In this document: piece by piece, positions 60,811 to 64,000 of the stretch
Layout of the letters: every line of letters begins with the position of its first letter
Position numbering within the stretch: position 1 is the first letter of the stretch
NCBI RefSeq assembly: GCF_023241715.1
Contig: NZ_JALQCW010000042.1
Coordinates: 1-64,000 of the forward strand
Reading direction: 5' to 3'
Source of the DNA: Pseudomonas morbosilactucae
Lineage (GTDB): Bacteria; Pseudomonadota; Gammaproteobacteria; Pseudomonadales; Pseudomonadaceae
DNA: 64,000 bases
Made by a program: the position numbers and the translations under genes
Notes under the pieces: generated by a model
The model's input: the letters and a program-made list of their open reading frames with translations, nothing else
The model's database searches: none
Told to the model about the DNA's origin: nothing

Positions 60811-62178
60811 CTAGGCGCCAATCATCACCAACGTGGCCCGCAACCCGCCGGTGGCGCGGTTTTCCAGGCGGATCTGGCCGCCCAGGCGCACGGCAATGGC
60901 TTGCACGATGGTCAGGCCCAGCCCGGCGCCCTGGTCGTTGCCGCGGCTGTAGAAGCGCTCGAAGAGCCGTTCGCGCTCCGACTCGTCGATGCCGGGGCCC
61001 TGGTCTTCCACGGACAGCTCGACCTGCTGCCCTTGGCGGCGCAGCTGGACGGTGATTACCCCGTGTTCGGGGGAGAAGTTCGCGGCGTTGGTCACCAGGT
61101 TGTTCAAGGCGATGTTGATGGCGGCGGCATCGACCCGAGTGAGGCAGGCCGCGTCGTCGGCTTCGAACACCAGCTCCAGCCCTTTGCTGAGCAACCAGGG
61201 GGTCATTTGCACCAGGCTGTCACGAACCGTGCCTTGCAGGTCGATGACCGGCAGCTCCGCGGCCCCTGGCTGGGGTTCAAGGCGAGCCATGGTCAGCAGT
61301 TGGTTGACCAGGCGGCTGGTGCGGTCGACGCCATTGATCAGGTGTTCGAGGGATTCGCGGCGTTCCTGCTCGGTCCCGGCTTCCAGAAGGTTCTGCGCAT
61401 GGACCCTGAGCACGGCGAGCGGCGTGCGCATTTCATGGGCGGCATCGGCGATGAAACGGCGCTCGCGGCCCAGCACTTGCTGGATCTGCGCGAGCATCCG
61501 GTTCAGGGCCGCCTGCATGGGTTCCAGCTCGCTGGGCAAGGGTTCCAGTTGCAGGGGCTCCAACGATCCGGAATGGCGCGCGCGCAGGGTCGCGGCCATA
61601 TTCGCCAGGGGTTTGAGGCCCCAGCCGATGGCCAGCCAGACCATGGCGGCGAGGATCAGGCTGCCGAGCATGTTGGGCCAGAGGGTGTGCCGCACGATCC
61701 GGTCCACCAGGTCCGCGCGCACGTCGTGGCGTTCGCCGACCCAGATCCTCAGGTTATTGGCCGGGTCGTCGAGGATGAACGCTCGCCATTGGCGGTCGTT
61801 GCGGTCCACCACGTCACTGAAGCCGGGGGCGGTCGGGGGCACGCTGAAGGAAGGCGCGCTGGCGGTGTGTACCAGCACTTCACCCTGGTGATTCCAGACC
61901 TGGAAGGCGATCTTGCTTTCATAGGGATGGCCGTCGATCTTGGGCACGGCCTGGCTCAGGGCCTGGTTGAACGCCTGGTACAGCTCGGCGTGTTCCTTGC
62001 TGGCCAGCGGCATGCGCATGACCCCTTGCAGCAGCCGCGCGTTCTGCGCCAGTTGGGCGTCGTACACCTCGGCAATTTCATGGTTGCTGTCATGCAGGTT
62101 GAACACGCTGAGCACCAGCAGGCCGGTGAGCATCAGGCCGATAATCAGGGTCAGGGTACGGCGGCGGATGGAACTCAT
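60811..62178 (-). CDS. sensor histidine kinase, QseC/PmrB-type
   Basis: 455 residues: membrane helix about 8-28, periplasmic sensor about 29-165, second helix about 168-188, HAMP, then HisKA with His248 in FIADAAHEMRTPL, N box NLVTNAANFSPEHG, and G boxes EDQGPGID and GAGLGLTIV. It overlaps the response regulator gene by 4 bp (ATGA). Its partner regulator is frameshifted in this sequence, so the system may be inactive. Ligand unknown. Confidence 0.9.
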   Translation of the reverse strand: MSSIRRRTLTLIIGLMLTGLLVLSVFNLHDSNHEIAEVYDAQLAQNARLLQGVMRMPLASKEHAELYQAFNQALSQAVPKIDGHPYESKIAFQVWNHQGEVLVHTASAPSFSVPPTAPGFSDVVDRNDRQWRAFILDDPANNLRIWVGERHDVRADLVDRIVRHTLWPNMLGSLILAAMVWLAIGWGLKPLANMAATLRARHSGSLEPLQLEPLPSELEPMQAALNRMLAQIQQVLGRERRFIADAAHEMRTPLAVLRVHAQNLLEAGTEQERRESLEHLINGVDRTSRLVNQLLTMARLEPQPGAAELPVIDLQGTVRDSLVQMTPWLLSKGLELVFEADDAACLTRVDAAAINIALNNLVTNAANFSPEHGVITVQLRRQGQQVELSVEDQGPGIDESERERLFERFYSRGNDQGAGLGLTIVQAIAVRLGGQIRLENRATGGLRATLVMIGA

Positions 62179-62836
62179 TGGCGCTCTTCCACCAGGTAGC
62201 CGACGCCGCGAATGGTGCGGATCAGGTCGCTGGAGAATTTTTTGCGCAGATGATGGATGTGCACCTCCAGGGTGTTGCTTTCGGCTTCTTCATTCCAGCC
62301 ATACAGCAGTTGCATCAGGCGCTCGCGGGTCATGACGCGGCCCGGCGGCGACAGCAGTTCGTAGAGCAGTTGATATTCCTTGGGGGTCAGGGCCACGGCC
62401 TCGCCATGGTAGGCAACCTGCTGGGTGCTTGGGTCCAGGCTGATGCCGGCGTGTTCGATCAATACCCGCGCCCGTCCCGCACTGCGACGCAGCAGGGCGC
62501 GCAGGCGGGCTTTCAGTTCGGCCAGGTCGAAGGGCTTGATCAGGTAGTCGTCGCGCCGGCGTCCAGACCGGCGATGCGGTCTTCGGTGGCATCGCGGGCG
62601 GTGAGGATCAGCACCGGCAGGTTGGAGCCGCTCTGGCGCAGGCGCCGCAACACCTCCAGGCCGTCCATGCGCGGCAAACCAAGGTCGAGCACCGCCAGGT
62701 CAAAGGTTTCGCTGAGCAGCGAGTGCAGGGCGCTGCTGCCGTCTTTCAGCCAGTCGACGGTGTAACCCTCGCGCCCCAGGGCCTGGTGAATGCCTTCGCC
62801 CAGGGCCACGTCATCCTCGATCAGTAATAAGCGCAC
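62175..62836 (-). pseudogene. OmpR-family response regulator with a frameshift (QseB/PmrA-type)
   Basis: A GTG start at 62836 with AGGAG upstream gives MRLLLIEDD and phospho-acceptor Asp51 (VLDLGLPRMDG). Near 62551-62557 one base is missing: the expected GADDYLIKPF is converted to GATTT and a stop. Past the break the frame resumes with YLIKPFDLAELKARL and an intact winged-helix output domain (LTPKEYQLLYELL, EVHIHHLRKKF, IRTIRGVGYL) to the TGA at 62175. Everything else is intact, so either a very recent mutation or a sequencing error. It would otherwise be a normal 220-residue regulator. Confidence 0.85.
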
Positions 62837-62847
62837 ACGGACTCCTG

Positions 62848-63492
62848 TCACTTGAGTTGTTTATTCACATCCACCAACAACGCCTCGATGTCCTTGCGCC
62901 GCCCGCTGTCGGCGGTTTCCCGGCCGGGGCGTGGGGCTGCCTGCAAGGCCTTGAGCAGGGCTTCTCGGGCTTCGGCGTAACGTTTTTGACGGTAGAGGTG
63001 ATCGCCCCAGAAGTACAGGCTGTCGATGCCATTGGGGTTCAACTGCAAGGCCTGCTTGAGCAGCGGCTCGGCCTTGTCGGCGTCACCGAAACCGATGGGC
63101 CAGCCTGGCACGCGATCATACAGTGCCGCCAGGCTGGTGTAGGCCGAGCCTTGTAAGGCGTTCGGGTCCAGGGCCAGGGCATGCTCCAGCTCGGCCTTGG
63201 CGTCCTTGACCTTGCCCAGCGCGCCGAGCCCACCCTGGGCGCCTGCCCAACTGCTGGTGACAATCCCCGACCAGATCCACGCTTCGGCCAGCGCCGGGCG
63301 TTCCTGGGTAAAGGCCGAGGCCTGGCCGGCCAGTTGTTCAAAGGCGGCTGTTCGCTGGTCGGCCGGCAGCTCGTACTGGATCTGTGCCCAGCGCTGCTGG
63401 ATACCGCTCAGGCGTTGTTGGTCGGCGTTGTCCAGGGCCCAGACACTCTGGCTCAAGACGCCCAGGAACAGGCAGGTGGCGAATTTTTTCAT
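62848..63492 (-). CDS. exported TPR-repeat protein
   Basis: 214 residues with a signal peptide (MKKFATCLFLGVLSQSVWA, about 1-19). The rest is helical with TPR-like units, such as AKAELEHALALDPNALQGSA and AEPLLKQALQLNPNGIDSLY, followed by YAEAREALLKAL. Periplasmic. It overlaps the upstream SDR gene by 4 bp and lies 11 bases before the response regulator start, so SDR, TPR protein, regulator and kinase form one operon. Function unknown; perhaps an accessory of the two-component sensor. Confidence 0.8.
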   Translation of the reverse strand: MKKFATCLFLGVLSQSVWALDNADQQRLSGIQQRWAQIQYELPADQRTAAFEQLAGQASAFTQERPALAEAWIWSGIVTSSWAGAQGGLGALGKVKDAKAELEHALALDPNALQGSAYTSLAALYDRVPGWPIGFGDADKAEPLLKQALQLNPNGIDSLYFWGDHLYRQKRYAEAREALLKALQAAPRPGRETADSGRRKDIEALLVDVNKQLK

Positions 63493-64000
63493 GGCTTAGG
63501 TTTCTCGTTATCGGGCTTTTGACTGAGGCGGCGGATCAGCGGCAGTTGCTTGCGCAAGCCACGGTCCACCAGGTGCGGCAGCACACTGTTGAGGCGCACA
63601 AAGAAACGTTCCGGCCAGCCCAGGTAAAGGTCGCGCCGATCCCCGGCAATGGCGTGGATCACGGCGTTGGCCACGGTCTGCGGGTCGTCGACACTGGCCT
63701 TGAGGGCATCGTTCAGGGCCTGTGCCTGGGGGCTGTTCATGCTGGTGCGGGTGGCGCGCGGGGCGACATACAGCACGCTGACCCGGGTATCAGCCAACTC
63801 CCGGCGCAGGGCTTCGGAAAACCCGCGCAAGGCAAACTTGGTGGCGCAGTAGCTGGCATAGCCGGGGTAGCCGATGGAGCCGTAGGTGGAGCCGACATTC
63901 ACCACCATGGCGCTGTCGGCCTCCTTGAGCAGCGGCAGCAGGGTCTTGGTCAGGCAGATGGGCGCGCTGATGTTCACCGCCAGCATGGCGTTGACCTCGC
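63489..64000 (-). CDS. SDR family oxidoreductase (5' end outside the window)
   Basis: About 170 C-terminal residues are visible; the frame runs off the right edge. It shows NISAPICLTKTLLP, the catalytic Ser in NVGSTYG and YCATK, then a longer C-terminal tail (LYLGWPERFFVRLNSVLPHL) like SDRs of the DltE/YqjQ type. Overlaps the TPR gene by ATGA. The nucleotide-binding motif is outside the window. Confidence 0.85.
   Translation of the reverse strand, partial: EVNAMLAVNISAPICLTKTLLPLLKEADSAMVVNVGSTYGSIGYPGYASYCATKFALRGFSEALRRELADTRVSVLYVAPRATRTSMNSPQAQALNDALKASVDDPQTVANAVIHAIAGDRRDLYLGWPERFFVRLNSVLPHLVDRGLRKQLPLIRRLSQKPDNEKPKP

Noticed and set aside
62540..62851. Two separate small genes (stand-alone receiver and stand-alone winged-helix protein, the latter at 62175-62462)
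   Set aside because: The coding sequence of a single OmpR-type regulator continues across the break in a shifted frame; a one-base indel explains both pieces.

Overview
The window reads as chromosomal DNA of a fluorescent-type Pseudomonas. It is GC-rich, genes are packed with short gaps and ATGA overlaps, and LysR, AraC, IclR and LuxR regulators are numerous. The amine and aromatic catabolism genes, and a FeaR-TynA-FeaB set, fit that genus. No rRNA, tRNA, CRISPR array or insertion sequence was seen.

Layout. (1) 1-10.6 kb holds amine and monoamine catabolism. It has two SDRs and a MoaF-domain protein, a LuxR regulator, a cupin with a PuuB-like FAD oxidoreductase, and then feaR, tynA (copper/TPQ amine oxidase) and feaB (phenylacetaldehyde dehydrogenase). 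(2) 10.6-20.3 kb is a patchwork of regulator-plus-oxidoreductase pairs (AraC/SDR, HxlR/DoxX/SDR, hydrolase/AraC), an MFS exporter and a hemerythrin. Among them lie three gene relics, each joining pieces of two unrelated genes. (3) 20.3-43.2 kb is a large demethylation and one-carbon locus. It contains folD, two dimethylglycine-dehydrogenase-like flavoproteins, ETF (etfBA) and ETF-quinone oxidoreductase, purU, and beta-alanine:pyruvate aminotransferase with malonate/methylmalonate-semialdehyde dehydrogenase. It also has a PotABC-like transporter with two paralogous binding proteins, two LysR regulators, and an unusual FolK-XRE fusion. (4) 43.2-54.8 kb is an aromatic cluster: AraC, aldehyde dehydrogenase, extradiol dioxygenase, MhpA-like hydroxylase, IclR, FAH-family hydrolase, a broken MFS gene, a stilbene-cleaving-type carotenoid oxygenase, an intact MFS and an outer-membrane channel. 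(5) 55-64 kb has a dCache chemoreceptor, a two-gene DUF262 module (candidate defence), and an SDR-TPR-response regulator-histidine kinase operon whose regulator is frameshifted.

How region 3 works together. Two secondary or tertiary amine demethylases would pass electrons through EtfAB to ETF-QO and the quinone pool. Released C1 units would be handled by FolD and PurU on folate. The aminotransferase and semialdehyde dehydrogenase would take a beta-alanine-type skeleton to acetyl-CoA. Three promoters of the locus (before the first demethylase, before ETF-QO, before etfB) share one architecture: a LysR box ATNAG-N5-CTTAT, 12 bases, a conserved ATASATCGTTTGT block forming the -35, and a TAGSAT -10. 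This marks a dedicated regulon. I infer that the substrate is an N-methylated amine, possibly N-methylated beta-alanine.

The clearest oddities are the shared promoter architecture, the FolK-XRE fusion, the candidate stilbenoid pathway with an operator palindrome over an internal promoter, and four deletion-scar pseudogenes.
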